Below are positions 8,234-17,664 of a stretch of 64,000 nt of DNA, piece after piece. Each line of letters begins with the position of its first letter. The first letter of the stretch is position 1. The stretch is taken from the NCBI GenBank assembly GCA_964415195.1, contig CAYPYD010000003.1:1-64000 (forward strand), written 5' to 3'. A program made the translations under genes and the position numbers. Under the pieces are notes generated by a model, which worked only from the letters and a program-made list of their open reading frames with translations, searched no databases and was not told the DNA's origin. Origin of the DNA: WTXA01 sp964415195. Lineage in GTDB: Bacteria > Bacillota > TC1.

Positions 8234-11200
8234 GTGTTTTTAAAAAGTTTTGATTTACATGGTTTCAAGTCTTTTAAAGATAGAACAAAGCTTGAATTCA
8301 GTGATGGTATAACAACTATAGTAGGTCCTAATGGTAGTGGGAAAAGCAATATAGCTGATGCTTTTCGCTGGGTTTTAGGCGAGCAAAAAATAAAAGCGCT
8401 TCGAGGTACAAAAGGTGAAGACGTTATATTTGGAGGAACCAAGGTGCATAAGGCACTTGGTGTTGCTTCAGTTTATATGAATATTGACAATCACGATGGA
8501 CTTCTTAATATTCCTTATGAAGAAGTTAAAATTGGTAGGAAGGTATATAGATCAGGAGAAAGTGAATATACAATTAACGGTAATAGTTGCAGGTTGAAAG
8601 ACATACATGAGCTTTTTAATGATACCGGTTTAGGTAAGGACTCATTTTCAATCATAGGTCAAGGTGAAATAGAGAAAATATTAAATGCTAAACCTGAAGA
8701 CAGAAGAGGCATAATAGAAGAATTAGCAGGCATAGTAAAATATCGTAATCGCAAAGAAGAATCCTTGAGAAAAATTGAGCATTCAGAAGTTAATCTAAGA
8801 AGAATTCTAGATATTATAGAAGAATTAGACAAGAATTATGACTCCTTGGCAGACTCTGCAAAAAAAGCGAAGTACTATCTTGAAGTAAAAGAAAAGGCTG
8901 ATGAACTCGAATTAAATCTGATTCTAAACGACATATATGACGGTGATTTGGAGCTAAGTGAGTTAAATACTGAATTAACTCAAGTAAAAGACAAAATATC
9001 TAAAGAAGAAACTGAGTTAAGAAGTATGGAAGCCAGTTTTGAAAAAAACAATATGTCTTTAATGAACATTGAAGAAAATCTGAAATTCAACCGTAACAAG
9101 CTTTTGGAATTAAAAGACTCTGTTAATAACCTAAACACAGAAATTATAACTATAGATAATAATGTGCAAAACAACGAGGACAGAATAAAAGAGCTTGAAG
9201 AAGAAATTTCAGAAATTGAAAACAAGAGTTTGAATCTTGAAGCAATTTATAGTGAGAAAATTGAAAAGAAAGCTCAGTGGACTGAATTAAAGATAGAAAA
9301 AACTCAATTTATTAAAGAACTTGAAACGAAAATGCTAGAAATCACCAAAGAAAAAAACAACTTACTTGAAGTTGGTGAAGATATTAGATATGCCTTGATT
9401 GATATATTTCAAGAAATCGCAGTTCTTCATAATGAAATAAAATCTGTAACAGATGAAGAAAAAGCTTTGTTAAACAAAGAAACTGACAGTATTAATGAAA
9501 GAAATGCTTTAGAGTTATATAAAAAGGACTTGAATGATAATTTAAGCTTAAAAATAGATAGTTTGACCCAATTAGAAAAAAATAATTTGGAGTTTTCTGA
9601 AGAAATAAAGAAGTTTGAAAAGGAAAAAATTGATTTTATAAATAAAAAGGAAGTCTTGGTTAAGGAAAGAAACGAGTTAAGTGAAAAATATCAACAATCA
9701 AACTCAAAATTTAAAGCTTTGTCTGATATTCAAAGAGATTACCAAGGATACTATGCCGGGGTAAAGAGTATTCTGTTACAACGTGATAATAGTAGCTTAA
9801 AAGGTGTATGTGGAGTAGTTGGAGAATTAATAAAGGTTGAGCTAAAATTTGAAAAAGCAATCGAAACTGCTTTGGGTGGATCATTACAAGATATAATAGT
9901 CGATAATGTACATGCTGCTAAAAGTGCTATTGAGTTTCTAAAAAGAGAAGAAAAAGGTAGAGCGACCTTTCTTCCTTTAGATGTGGTCAAGCCAAGACAA
10001 CTAAATAATGAATTTAAGAAATTGCTAAATGAACCTGGAGTTTATGGGGTTGGTAGCAGTCTGGTGAAAATTGATAAAAAGTATGATGTTGCCTTGCAAA
10101 ATCTTTTAGGCAACACTTTAATAGTTGATAATATGGATGTTGGTATTAAAGTTTCTAAAGCCTCTAACCAATCTATAAAAATTGTCACTTTGACTGGTGA
10201 GCAATTTATGCCAGGAGGTGCTATGACTGGTGGTCATGCTGGTAAATCCAATAGTGTTTTATCAAGGAATAGACTAGTTGAAGAATTAAGCATTGAAGTC
10301 GGCACCATGAAAAGAAAGTTGGAACAAATACTAGCTGATATTGAAGCGATAAATCAACAACTATATCCTCTTGAAGGAAAGATCAATGCCAAGAATATCA
10401 AAGCAAAGGAACTAAACGACAATATAGTAAGCTTGAAGCATGAAATTGATTTGCGTAGCCAGGAAATCAATAATATAACTGAAAAAATAGACTTAATGGC
10501 CTATAACGTAGAAAATATTACTGATGAAATGGCTGGTCTTAACAAGGAACGAATTCTACTTAATAAAAAACTTGAAGAAAAAGAATTGGAAAAAGTAGGA
10601 AAGGAAAAATCCAAGACTGGTAAGGAGCAAGAAGTTAAGGAACTAGATCAAGGAATTGAGAACATAAATGATGAAATTATGGAAGAAAAACTGGCTTTAA
10701 ATAGCTTAGTAGAAAAGGAAAAGGCCTTTAATGAATCTCTTGAAGCCTACTATAATGAGCAAAAGGATATTAAATCCCTTGCTAGTAAAAAAACTGTAAT
10801 CTTAAATGAGTGTAAGGCTTTAATAGAAAATTTAAAAATCAGAAAAGAAGAATTTTTAAGCTCATCTGAACTAAGGCAGGAAGAGTATTTAGAATTACAA
10901 AACCTGTTAAATCAAGGAGATTCTACAAAAGATGAATTAGTAGCAGCTAATATGGAGCTAGACAAGATTATCAAAGATAATAGTAAAGCGCTAAAAATCG
11001 TTGAAGAAAGACTTCATGAACTTGACATAAAAATAGCTAAAATTGAAACTGATAAAGGTAACAAAATTACGATTCTTCAAGAGAAATTCCAATTGATGCC
11101 ATATGAAGCTATGGACAAAAGACAACCTATTGAAGATAAAAAAATCTGTATCAGGGATTTAAGAAGTTATCAACAAAAAATAACTAGCCTTGGACTTGTT

Positions 11201-11806
11201 AACCTTGGGGCTATAGAAGAATTTGATAGAGTCTGTGAAAGATTGACCTTCCTGAAGGATCAAGAAGGTGATTTAAGAAAGACTATTGATAGTCTGATAG
11301 AAATAATCAACGACATTGACAAGATAATGACAATCAGATTTACAGAATCCTTTGAATTATTAAATGGTACCTTTAGCGAAACCTATAGTGCACTATTTAA
11401 TGGTGGTGAAGCCTACATTGAATTAACTGATAAAGAAGACGTATTAAACTCAGGGATTGAGATTTATTCTAAACCACCTGGGAAAACACCTAAAAGCATG
11501 TCAATGCTTTCTGGAGGTGAAAGAGCTTTAACCGCCTTGGCGCTTCTGTTTTCACTATTAAAAATCAAGCCAAGTCCATTATGTATAATCGATGAAGCCG
11601 ATGCATCACTTGATGAAAGAAATGTTGCGAATTTTGCCAATTATTTGAAAAATTATTCAAATCATACTCAATTCGTAGTTATTTCACACAGACAAGGTAC
11701 TATTGAAGAATCAGATAATTTATATGGAGTGACAATGAATAAAAGTGGTATTTCGAAAATTATTTCAGTTAGTTTAGAAAGACATAGGAGGGAAAAAAAT
11801 GCTTAA
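8234..11806 (+). CDS. smc: Chromosome segregation ATPase SMC
   Basis: Condensin-like SMC protein, 1190 residues, starting at GTG (8234) behind AGGAGAA. The Walker A motif GPNGSGKS is at residues 31-38, followed by long coiled coils. A hinge domain around 510-670 contains GVCGVVGEL and MTGGHAG. The C-terminal head has the signature LSGGERAL and Walker B CIIDEADASLDE. It works with ScpA/ScpB, which are not in this window, to compact and segregate chromosomes. It overlaps ftsY by 8 bases, indicating translational coupling. Confidence 0.97.
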   Translation: MFLKSFDLHGFKSFKDRTKLEFSDGITTIVGPNGSGKSNIADAFRWVLGEQKIKALRGTKGEDVIFGGTKVHKALGVASVYMNIDNHDGLLNIPYEEVKIGRKVYRSGESEYTINGNSCRLKDIHELFNDTGLGKDSFSIIGQGEIEKILNAKPEDRRGIIEELAGIVKYRNRKEESLRKIEHSEVNLRRILDIIEELDKNYDSLADSAKKAKYYLEVKEKADELELNLILNDIYDGDLELSELNTELTQVKDKISKEETELRSMEASFEKNNMSLMNIEENLKFNRNKLLELKDSVNNLNTEIITIDNNVQNNEDRIKELEEEISEIENKSLNLEAIYSEKIEKKAQWTELKIEKTQFIKELETKMLEITKEKNNLLEVGEDIRYALIDIFQEIAVLHNEIKSVTDEEKALLNKETDSINERNALELYKKDLNDNLSLKIDSLTQLEKNNLEFSEEIKKFEKEKIDFINKKEVLVKERNELSEKYQQSNSKFKALSDIQRDYQGYYAGVKSILLQRDNSSLKGVCGVVGELIKVELKFEKAIETALGGSLQDIIVDNVHAAKSAIEFLKREEKGRATFLPLDVVKPRQLNNEFKKLLNEPGVYGVGSSLVKIDKKYDVALQNLLGNTLIVDNMDVGIKVSKASNQSIKIVTLTGEQFMPGGAMTGGHAGKSNSVLSRNRLVEELSIEVGTMKRKLEQILADIEAINQQLYPLEGKINAKNIKAKELNDNIVSLKHEIDLRSQEINNITEKIDLMAYNVENITDEMAGLNKERILLNKKLEEKELEKVGKEKSKTGKEQEVKELDQGIENINDEIMEEKLALNSLVEKEKAFNESLEAYYNEQKDIKSLASKKTVILNECKALIENLKIRKEEFLSSSELRQEEYLELQNLLNQGDSTKDELVAANMELDKIIKDNSKALKIVEERLHELDIKIAKIETDKGNKITILQEKFQLMPYEAMDKRQPIEDKKICIRDLRSYQQKITSLGLVNLGAIEEFDRVCERLTFLKDQEGDLRKTIDSLIEIINDIDKIMTIRFTESFELLNGTFSETYSALFNGGEAYIELTDKEDVLNSGIEIYSKPPGKTPKSMSMLSGGERALTALALLFSLLKIKPSPLCIIDEADASLDERNVANFANYLKNYSNHTQFVVISHRQGTIEESDNLYGVTMNKSGISKIISVSLERHRREKNA

Positions 11807-12713
11807 TAAGTGGTTGAACGGATTAAAAAAAACCCATGAAAATATTCTAGGTAGATTAAATGCCCTGGTTAAATTTGGACCAACAATCAGCGAGCTGTTT
11901 TATGAGAATCTAGAGGAAATATTAGTAACTTCTGACTTAGGTGTTAAAACATCTATGGAACTTGTTGAACAAGTTAAAGTAGAAGTTAAAAAAAGGAAAG
12001 TAAGTGATTCTCAGGAAGCTATTAATATCTTAAGAGAATTAATCTTTAATATAGTAAAGATGAATAATCAACAATTAAATATTAGTCAAGAAGAATTATC
12101 TATATACCTTTTCATAGGTGTAAACGGTGTAGGTAAAACAACGACTATAGCAAAAGTTGGGAATTTACTTAAAAAACGAGGACTAAAAGTTATGTTTGCA
12201 GCTGGAGATACATTTAGAGCTGGAGCCATTGAACAATTGAAAATCTGGGGTGAAGAACTTCAAATTCCAGTAATTGCTCAAAAAGAAGGCAGTGATCCCG
12301 CTGCTGTCATTTATGACAGTATAGAAGCGGCCAAGGCTAGAGGTATTGATGTCTTATTAATTGATACAGCTGGAAGACTGCATAATAAAAAGAACTTAAT
12401 GGAAGAAATGAAAAAGATTGATAAAGTAATTCAAAGAGAAGATGGAAAGAAACCTGAAGAGATTTTCTTGGTAATTGATAGTGGTACAGGCCAAAATGCC
12501 TTGTCTTCAGCAGAAGAGTTTATTAAGAATGTGCCTGATATTTCAGGATTGATTTTAACCAAACTTGATGGAACTGCAAAAGGTGGAATGGCAATTCCCT
12601 TGATTAAGGAATTACAGGTGCCTGTTAAGTTTGTGTGTCTAGGTGAAGGTGTTAAGGATATTGAAGAATTTGTACCTGAAAAATTTATTGCAGGTATTTT
12701 GGGAGAGGAATAA
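11799..12713 (+). CDS. ftsY: Signal recognition particle receptor FtsY
   Basis: SRP-receptor GTPase that docks Ffh-ribosome complexes at the membrane. At 304 residues it has the N domain and the G domain only; the acidic N-terminal A domain of enterobacteria is absent, as usual in Bacillota. G1 is GVNGVGKTTTIAK (about residue 107), G3 is DTAGR, G4 is TKLDGTAKGG. GGAGGG lies upstream within smc. The usual downstream ylxM-ffh pair is not here; mtaD follows by 6 bases. Confidence 0.96.
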   Translation: MLNKWLNGLKKTHENILGRLNALVKFGPTISELFYENLEEILVTSDLGVKTSMELVEQVKVEVKKRKVSDSQEAINILRELIFNIVKMNNQQLNISQEELSIYLFIGVNGVGKTTTIAKVGNLLKKRGLKVMFAAGDTFRAGAIEQLKIWGEELQIPVIAQKEGSDPAAVIYDSIEAAKARGIDVLLIDTAGRLHNKKNLMEEMKKIDKVIQREDGKKPEEIFLVIDSGTGQNALSSAEEFIKNVPDISGLILTKLDGTAKGGMAIPLIKELQVPVKFVCLGEGVKDIEEFVPEKFIAGILGEE

Positions 12714-12719
12714 TATTTT

Positions 12720-14015
12720 ATGGGTTATTTATTTAAAAATGTATCCCTTATAACTATGGATCCGATGAGAGCTGAAGTTATAGAAGGGGACATACTTATA
12801 GAAGGTTCAAAGATAACCGCTATAGGTAGTAATATGCCTAAAAGTGCTCATAAAGTTATTGAAGGTAAAAATCTCCTTGTGATGCCTGGTTTTATTAATA
12901 CCCATACTCATGTTTCAATGTCACTATTAAGGGGCTATGGAGACGATTTAGAGCTATTTGAATGGTTAAATGGCAGGATATGGCCGGTTGAAGCTAGATT
13001 AACAAAGAATGATGTTTATGTTGGGGCAAAGCTTGGTATAGCTGAAATGCTATTATCAGGTACAACAACTTTTCTAGATATGTATCAAGATATGGAAATG
13101 GTAGCTAAAGCAATTGTGGAAACTGGAATTAGAGGTCATATTAGTAGAGGTACTATTTATACAGGTAATGAAATTATGGATAAAGCTGCCTTAGACCAAC
13201 TTGAAAGTCTTATAGATGATTTTCATAATTATGATGATGAAAGAATTAAAGTGCTGGCTGGACCACATGCAATTTATACAAATTGCAAAGAATTCTTGGA
13301 AGCTCAGCTAGAAATTACAAAAAGGAGAAATATTGGGCTTCATATTCATGTTTCTGAAACAAAAAAGGAAAATGAAGATACAATAGCTTCACTAGGAAAA
13401 ACACCAATAGAATATTTAAATGAAATTGGGCTCTTAGATGCTCCATATGTTGTTTCTGCACATATGATTTATCTTAACGAAGCCGATCAGGATATTGTAA
13501 AAGAAAAAGGTGTTGGTATTGCACATAATCCAAAGAGTAATTTAAAACTTGGATCTGGGATGGCTAATATAGAACATTATTTGAAAAAGGGGATAACTGT
13601 CGGCCTAGGTACTGATGGAGCTTCTTCAAATAATAATCTGGATATGTTAAGTGAAATGCAATATGCCACTCTTATTCAAAAAGGTCTAAACCTCAATGCT
13701 ACTGCCTTAAATGCCTATGATACAATTAAAATGGCAACTATTGAAGGTGCAAAGGTTTTAAATATAAGTGACAGAGTAGGTATGCTAAAAGAAGGTTATG
13801 ATGCAGATTTGATTATGTTTGATATGAATCAACCTCACTATTATCCTATGGAAAACAGTGTTGTTTCTAAAATTGCCTATAGTGCCAAGTCATCGGATAT
13901 TGTAATGACTATGGTAAAAGGACAACCTTTGATGGTAAATAGAGAATTAATGACAATAGATTTAGAAAAAACCTATAAGGAAGTTTCTGAAATAATTGGA
14001 AGGGTAAGTTTGTAA
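12720..14015 (+). CDS. mtaD: Amidohydrolase, 5'-methylthioadenosine/S-adenosylhomocysteine deaminase type
   Basis: A 431-residue metal-dependent amidohydrolase of the TrzN/ATZ-like group. The N-terminal metal motif NTHTHVSMSLLRG (about residues 60-72) is followed by the substrate loop LFEWLNGRIWPVE, HIHVSETKKE (about 208), a further metal His in SAHMIYL and the catalytic LGTDGASSNNNLDM (about 297-310). These match MTA/SAH deaminases, which deaminate the adenosine moiety in methionine and SAM salvage. Related deaminases with other substrates share the motifs, so the substrate is inferred. Its stop is one base before the ACT gene. Confidence 0.85.
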   Translation: MGYLFKNVSLITMDPMRAEVIEGDILIEGSKITAIGSNMPKSAHKVIEGKNLLVMPGFINTHTHVSMSLLRGYGDDLELFEWLNGRIWPVEARLTKNDVYVGAKLGIAEMLLSGTTTFLDMYQDMEMVAKAIVETGIRGHISRGTIYTGNEIMDKAALDQLESLIDDFHNYDDERIKVLAGPHAIYTNCKEFLEAQLEITKRRNIGLHIHVSETKKENEDTIASLGKTPIEYLNEIGLLDAPYVVSAHMIYLNEADQDIVKEKGVGIAHNPKSNLKLGSGMANIEHYLKKGITVGLGTDGASSNNNLDMLSEMQYATLIQKGLNLNATALNAYDTIKMATIEGAKVLNISDRVGMLKEGYDADLIMFDMNQPHYYPMENSVVSKIAYSAKSSDIVMTMVKGQPLMVNRELMTIDLEKTYKEVSEIIGRVSL

Positions 14016-14016
14016 A

Positions 14017-14424
14017 ATGATTAAACAAATATCTATGTTTCTAAAAAATCAACCTGGTGAGCTAGCTAGAATTATGACTGCTTTTGATGATGAAAATATT
14101 AATATACTGGCAATGTGTATCACAGATACTAATGAAAATGGTATTTTCAGAGTTATAGTTGATAATCCAGTAAAGGCAGAATTTGCCTTAAAGAAGATAA
14201 GTGTGAATAATCATACTAGCAGAGTCCTGGTTGTGGAAATACTTGAGCTGAAAAAACTGTTTATAGAGATGAATAGTAATAATTTGAATGTTGAATATAT
14301 GTATAGTCTTGATAAGGAAAACTTGGTGATTAAGTTTGATGACTTGGAAAAGGGCTATAATATTTTGAAAAAGCTAGGATATAAGTTAATGGAGGAAGAT
14401 AATGAAAATAGAATGGAAAGGTAG
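14017..14424 (+). CDS. Tandem ACT-domain amino-acid-binding regulatory protein
   Basis: A 135-residue protein with an N-terminal ACT domain (IKQISMFLKNQPGELARIM, with DENINILAMCI) and a second, weaker ACT-like half from about residue 70. ACT domains bind amino acids and regulate partner enzymes or transcription. There is no catalytic or DNA-binding segment. It is wedged between mtaD (1-base gap) and hisC (23-base overlap), so it may sense an amino acid linked to the aminotransferase. The ligand cannot be deduced. Confidence 0.8.
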   Translation: MIKQISMFLKNQPGELARIMTAFDDENINILAMCITDTNENGIFRVIVDNPVKAEFALKKISVNNHTSRVLVVEILELKKLFIEMNSNNLNVEYMYSLDKENLVIKFDDLEKGYNILKKLGYKLMEEDNENRMER

Positions 14425-15493
14425 AGAGGCTATTAACAATATTAAGCCATACTCTCCCGGTAAGGCAATAGATGAAGTGAAAAAGGAACTAGGTTTGGAT
14501 AAAGTTTACAAGATGGCATCAAATGAAAATCCACTTGGACCTTCTCCATTTGCGTTGGAAGCTATAAGGAATAATATGGAGGATATTCATATCTATCCTG
14601 ATGGCAGTTCACTACTATTGAAGGAAGCTTTGGCTAAGAAAAATGAAATAGAGGTCGAACAGATAATTGTTGGTAATGGTTCAGATGAAATCATTAAACT
14701 TTTGGGTGAGAGTTTTCTTGAAGATGGGGATACGATTATTATGGGTGATCCTTCATTTTCTGAATATGACTATATTGGCAATTTAATGGGAGCAAAAGTT
14801 AAGAAAGTGCCTTTAGTAGATTTTTCTTTTGATCTAGAATTGGTACTTGATAATTTAGACGATTCAGTCAAGATTATTGCTTTGTGCAATCCAAATAACC
14901 CAACAGGTACGGTTATAGGTAAGGATGCTCTAATTGATTTTATCGACAGAGTACCAGAAAATGTAATTGTAGTATTAGATGAAGCTTATAAGGAATATGC
15001 CGGCCAGGATTTCTACAGTGGTTTGAATTTTATCAAGGAAGGTAAGAACAATGTTCTTGTGTTGAATACATTTTCCAAAATTTATGGACTTGCAGCTTTA
15101 AGAGTTGGTTATGGCATGGGAAGTGAATCCTTGATTAGTTGGATTTTAAGAGCTAAGGAACCATTTAATGTCAACGTCTTGGCACAAGTAGGTGCAAAGG
15201 CTGCTTTAAATGATACAGAGCATGTTAAAAAGTCGATTGAGTTAAATGAAGCAGGTAAGGAATATCTTAATAAGGAGTTTGAAAAGAGAGGTTATAAGTC
15301 AAGTCCTAGTGGGGCAAACTTTATATGGGTTGATATCAAGCAAGATAGTAAGAAAGTTTTTGATGAGTTGCTTAAAAAAGGCATTGTAATAAGACCTGGG
15401 TATGTTTTTGGTGCGACTACACACATAAGAGTAACTATAGATAAACCAGAGGTTAATCAATATTTCATTGAGATGCTGGATGAAGTAATATAA
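14402..15493 (+). CDS. hisC: Histidinol-phosphate aminotransferase family enzyme (HisC-like)
   Basis: A 363-residue class I/II PLP aminotransferase. It has IYPDGSSLLLKEAL, GNGSDEIIKLLGE, the LCNPNNPTGTV motif, VLDEAYKEYA and the PLP-lysine region NTFSKIYGLAALRVGYG. These fit HisC, which transaminates histidinol phosphate or aromatic 2-oxo acids. No other his genes are in the window, so an aromatic or broader amino-acid role is equally possible. The start overlaps the ACT gene. GGAGGAAG ahead of the ATG is a good ribosome site. Confidence 0.85.
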   Translation: MKIEWKGREAINNIKPYSPGKAIDEVKKELGLDKVYKMASNENPLGPSPFALEAIRNNMEDIHIYPDGSSLLLKEALAKKNEIEVEQIIVGNGSDEIIKLLGESFLEDGDTIIMGDPSFSEYDYIGNLMGAKVKKVPLVDFSFDLELVLDNLDDSVKIIALCNPNNPTGTVIGKDALIDFIDRVPENVIVVLDEAYKEYAGQDFYSGLNFIKEGKNNVLVLNTFSKIYGLAALRVGYGMGSESLISWILRAKEPFNVNVLAQVGAKAALNDTEHVKKSIELNEAGKEYLNKEFEKRGYKSSPSGANFIWVDIKQDSKKVFDELLKKGIVIRPGYVFGATTHIRVTIDKPEVNQYFIEMLDEVI

Positions 15494-15527
15494 GACATTA
15501 TATATAAATTTAAGTAATGGAGGCAAA

Positions 15528-16298
15528 ATGGCAGTAGGGGTTTTTGATTCAGGAATAGGTGGCATGACAGTTGTCAGAGAAATCAGAAAAAGATTTCCTG
15601 ATGAGAAAATAATATATTTTGGAGATACCAAAAGGGTTCCTTATGGTGAGAAGTCTAAGGAAGAGTTAATTGATTTATCAGAGCAAATTGTAAAATTTCT
15701 TATTAGTCAAGGAGCTAAAGTAATTGTTGATGCTTGTAATACTACATCAGCATTAGCATTGCCATATTTAAAAACAATATTCGATATTCCAATTATTGGA
15801 GTGTTAGAACCAGGGGCTGGAAGTGCAGTTGAGGCAGCTGTTAAGAAAATAGGGGTTATTGCAACTTCGGCAACTATAAATAGTAATTGTTATCAGGAAA
15901 GTATTTTAATAAAGAATAAGGAAATGGAAGTAACTGCTATAGCTTGTCCTAAATTGGTTAACTTCATTGAAGATGGAGATTTGGATTCTGATTATTTAAA
16001 AAAAGTTCTAGTTAAATATTTGAACACCATTTTTTTAAATAATTGTGATACCTTGGTTTTAGGCTGTACACACTACCCATTTTTAATGGAAACTTTAGAA
16101 AAAGTAATTGGTGATGAAATAAAACTTATTGATCCTGCTATTGCTACTGTAGATATATTAGAGCAATACTTAGATGGGTCACATAGTGAAGAGATATGCT
16201 ATGTAAGTGGTGACTTTCATAGTTTTAACAACACTTTGATGAAAATATACCCTAAACATGGTTTTGAAAAAATAGTGGAATTCGACCCAATTAAATAA
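15528..16298 (+). CDS. murI: Glutamate racemase
   Basis: A 256-residue cofactor-independent racemase providing D-glutamate for peptidoglycan. Both catalytic cysteines are seen: VDACNTTSALA (about residue 70) and VLGCTHYPFL (about 182). The N-terminal GVFDSGIGGMTVVREI is diagnostic. GGAGG lies 7 bases before the ATG. It follows hisC by 34 bases with no terminator and precedes rph by 10 bases, so it is probably within one long operon. Confidence 0.95.
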   Translation: MAVGVFDSGIGGMTVVREIRKRFPDEKIIYFGDTKRVPYGEKSKEELIDLSEQIVKFLISQGAKVIVDACNTTSALALPYLKTIFDIPIIGVLEPGAGSAVEAAVKKIGVIATSATINSNCYQESILIKNKEMEVTAIACPKLVNFIEDGDLDSDYLKKVLVKYLNTIFLNNCDTLVLGCTHYPFLMETLEKVIGDEIKLIDPAIATVDILEQYLDGSHSEEICYVSGDFHSFNNTLMKIYPKHGFEKIVEFDPIK

Positions 16299-16308
16299 GG
16301 GGAATAAA

Positions 16309-17013
16309 ATGCGTGAATTAAGTATTAAGAAATTAACTTTAAAATATCCTGAAGGTTCCTGTATGATTAAAATGGGAGAAACTATAGTCCTGGTGACTGC
16401 ATCAATTGATGATAAAGTTCCACCATTTTTGGAAGGAACAGGCAAAGGCTGGGTGACAGCTGAATATAATATGTTGCCTAGATCAAATAATAAAAGGAAG
16501 ACAAGAAGTAATAATCTGATAAAACCTGACGGTAGAGCAATGGAAATACAAAGATTGATAGGTAGGGCACTAAGGACAGCAGTAGATAGGAAACTATTAG
16601 GTGAACGTACTATTACAATTGATTGTGAAGTAATTCAAGCTGATGGTGGAACTAGAACAGCCTCAATCAATGGTGGTTTTGTTGCCCTGTATGAAGCTTG
16701 TAAGTATCTTGTAAGGGAAGGAATCATCAAAACAATGCCAATCAAGTTTTTCATTGGAGCAGTTAGTGTGGGTAAAGTTGGTAATGATTTTATTCAGGAC
16801 TTGTGCTATAAGGAAGATAGTAAAGCAATAGTTGATCTAAATGTTGTATTAAATGAGCATGGTGACTTTATTGAATTACAAGGAACTGGTGAAGAGGATG
16901 TTTACTCTCGTGAAGATCTAGATAAATTAATTGATATTGCAAAATCAGGTATTGATGAGATTGTATTAAAACAAAAGGAAGTAGTTAATGAAAATAATTT
17001 TAGCGACATTTAA
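16309..17013 (+). CDS. rph: Ribonuclease PH
   Basis: Phosphorolytic 3'-5' exoribonuclease that trims tRNA 3' ends. The 234 residues include GKGWVTAEYNMLPRS, GRAMEIQRLIGRALR, TITIDCEVIQADGGTRTASINGGF and VELQGTGEE-like IELQGTGEED, all characteristic. The N terminus begins directly with MRELSIKKLTLKYPEG and lacks the ten or so residues with the R-x-DGR stretch found in most RNase PH proteins. A good ribosome site (AAGGGGAA) supports this start. It overlaps rdgB by 26 bases. Confidence 0.93.
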   Translation: MRELSIKKLTLKYPEGSCMIKMGETIVLVTASIDDKVPPFLEGTGKGWVTAEYNMLPRSNNKRKTRSNNLIKPDGRAMEIQRLIGRALRTAVDRKLLGERTITIDCEVIQADGGTRTASINGGFVALYEACKYLVREGIIKTMPIKFFIGAVSVGKVGNDFIQDLCYKEDSKAIVDLNVVLNEHGDFIELQGTGEEDVYSREDLDKLIDIAKSGIDEIVLKQKEVVNENNFSDI

Positions 17014-17578
17014 TAAACATAAATTATTTGAAATATCTCAACTTATAGGTTCATCTGAGATAGAATTATTGAGTTTAGAAGATATAGGTTATAACGAAGA
17101 AATCATTGAAGATGGTAAAAGCTTTATAGAAAATGCCTTAATAAAAGCTGAAACCATCTATAATAAATATAAGATTCCTACCTTGGCTGATGATTCTGGA
17201 ATTTGTATAGATGCCTTGGGTGGGAAACCTGGTATACATTCAGCTCGATTTGCCGGGGAGAATACAAGTTCAAGAGAAAAGAATAGAATAGTTATTGATA
17301 TGTTAAAAGGTAAGGAGAATAGGAAAGCACATTATACCTGTGCTTTAGCTTATGTTGATGTGACTGAGAAGTTCATTGTTGAGAAATATTGTCATGGTGA
17401 AATTATTGAGAAAGAATTAGGTGAAGAAGGTTTCGGATATGATCCGATATTTTTTATTGAAGCCTTCAACAAGACCTTGGCTGAAATCTCAATTGATGAA
17501 AAAAATAAGATAAGTCATAGAGGGCAAGCTTTTATGGAATTCAAAAAACATATAGAAAATAAAAATAGCATAGTCTAA
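16988..17578 (+). CDS. rdgB: Non-canonical purine NTP pyrophosphatase (RdgB/HAM1)
   Basis: A house-cleaning enzyme hydrolysing dITP, ITP and XTP. The 196 residues contain LATFNKHKLFEI, LADDSGICIDALGGKPGIHSA (split here for length) and GEEGFGYDPIFF, typical of HAM1 proteins. The rph-rdgB pairing with overlapping frames is widespread in Bacillota. The terminator hairpin overlaps its last codons. Confidence 0.95.
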   Translation: MKIILATFNKHKLFEISQLIGSSEIELLSLEDIGYNEEIIEDGKSFIENALIKAETIYNKYKIPTLADDSGICIDALGGKPGIHSARFAGENTSSREKNRIVIDMLKGKENRKAHYTCALAYVDVTEKFIVEKYCHGEIIEKELGEEGFGYDPIFFIEAFNKTLAEISIDEKNKISHRGQAFMEFKKHIENKNSIV

Positions 17579-17596
17579 TATATGCTATTTTTTTAA
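17562..17596 (+). terminator. Rho-independent terminator overlapping the rdgB stop
   Basis: An 11-bp stem (17562-17572 with 17581-17591) followed by a T run. The rdgB TAA sits in the loop, so the coding end and the terminator overlap. Confidence 0.88.
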
Positions 17597-17603
17597 TCTG
17601 CTC

Positions 17604-17632
17604 TTAAAAAAAACACTAAAAAGTAGTATAAT
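17604..17632 (+). promoter_or_regulatory. Promoter for lepA-hemW
   Basis: TTAAAA (17604-17609), a 17-bp spacer and TATAAT (17627-17632). A second TATAAT at 17635-17640 is an alternative -10. GAGGTGAAAG precedes the lepA ATG. Confidence 0.6.
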
Positions 17633-17664
17633 TATATAATAGGTAAAAATTTACGAGGTGAAAG

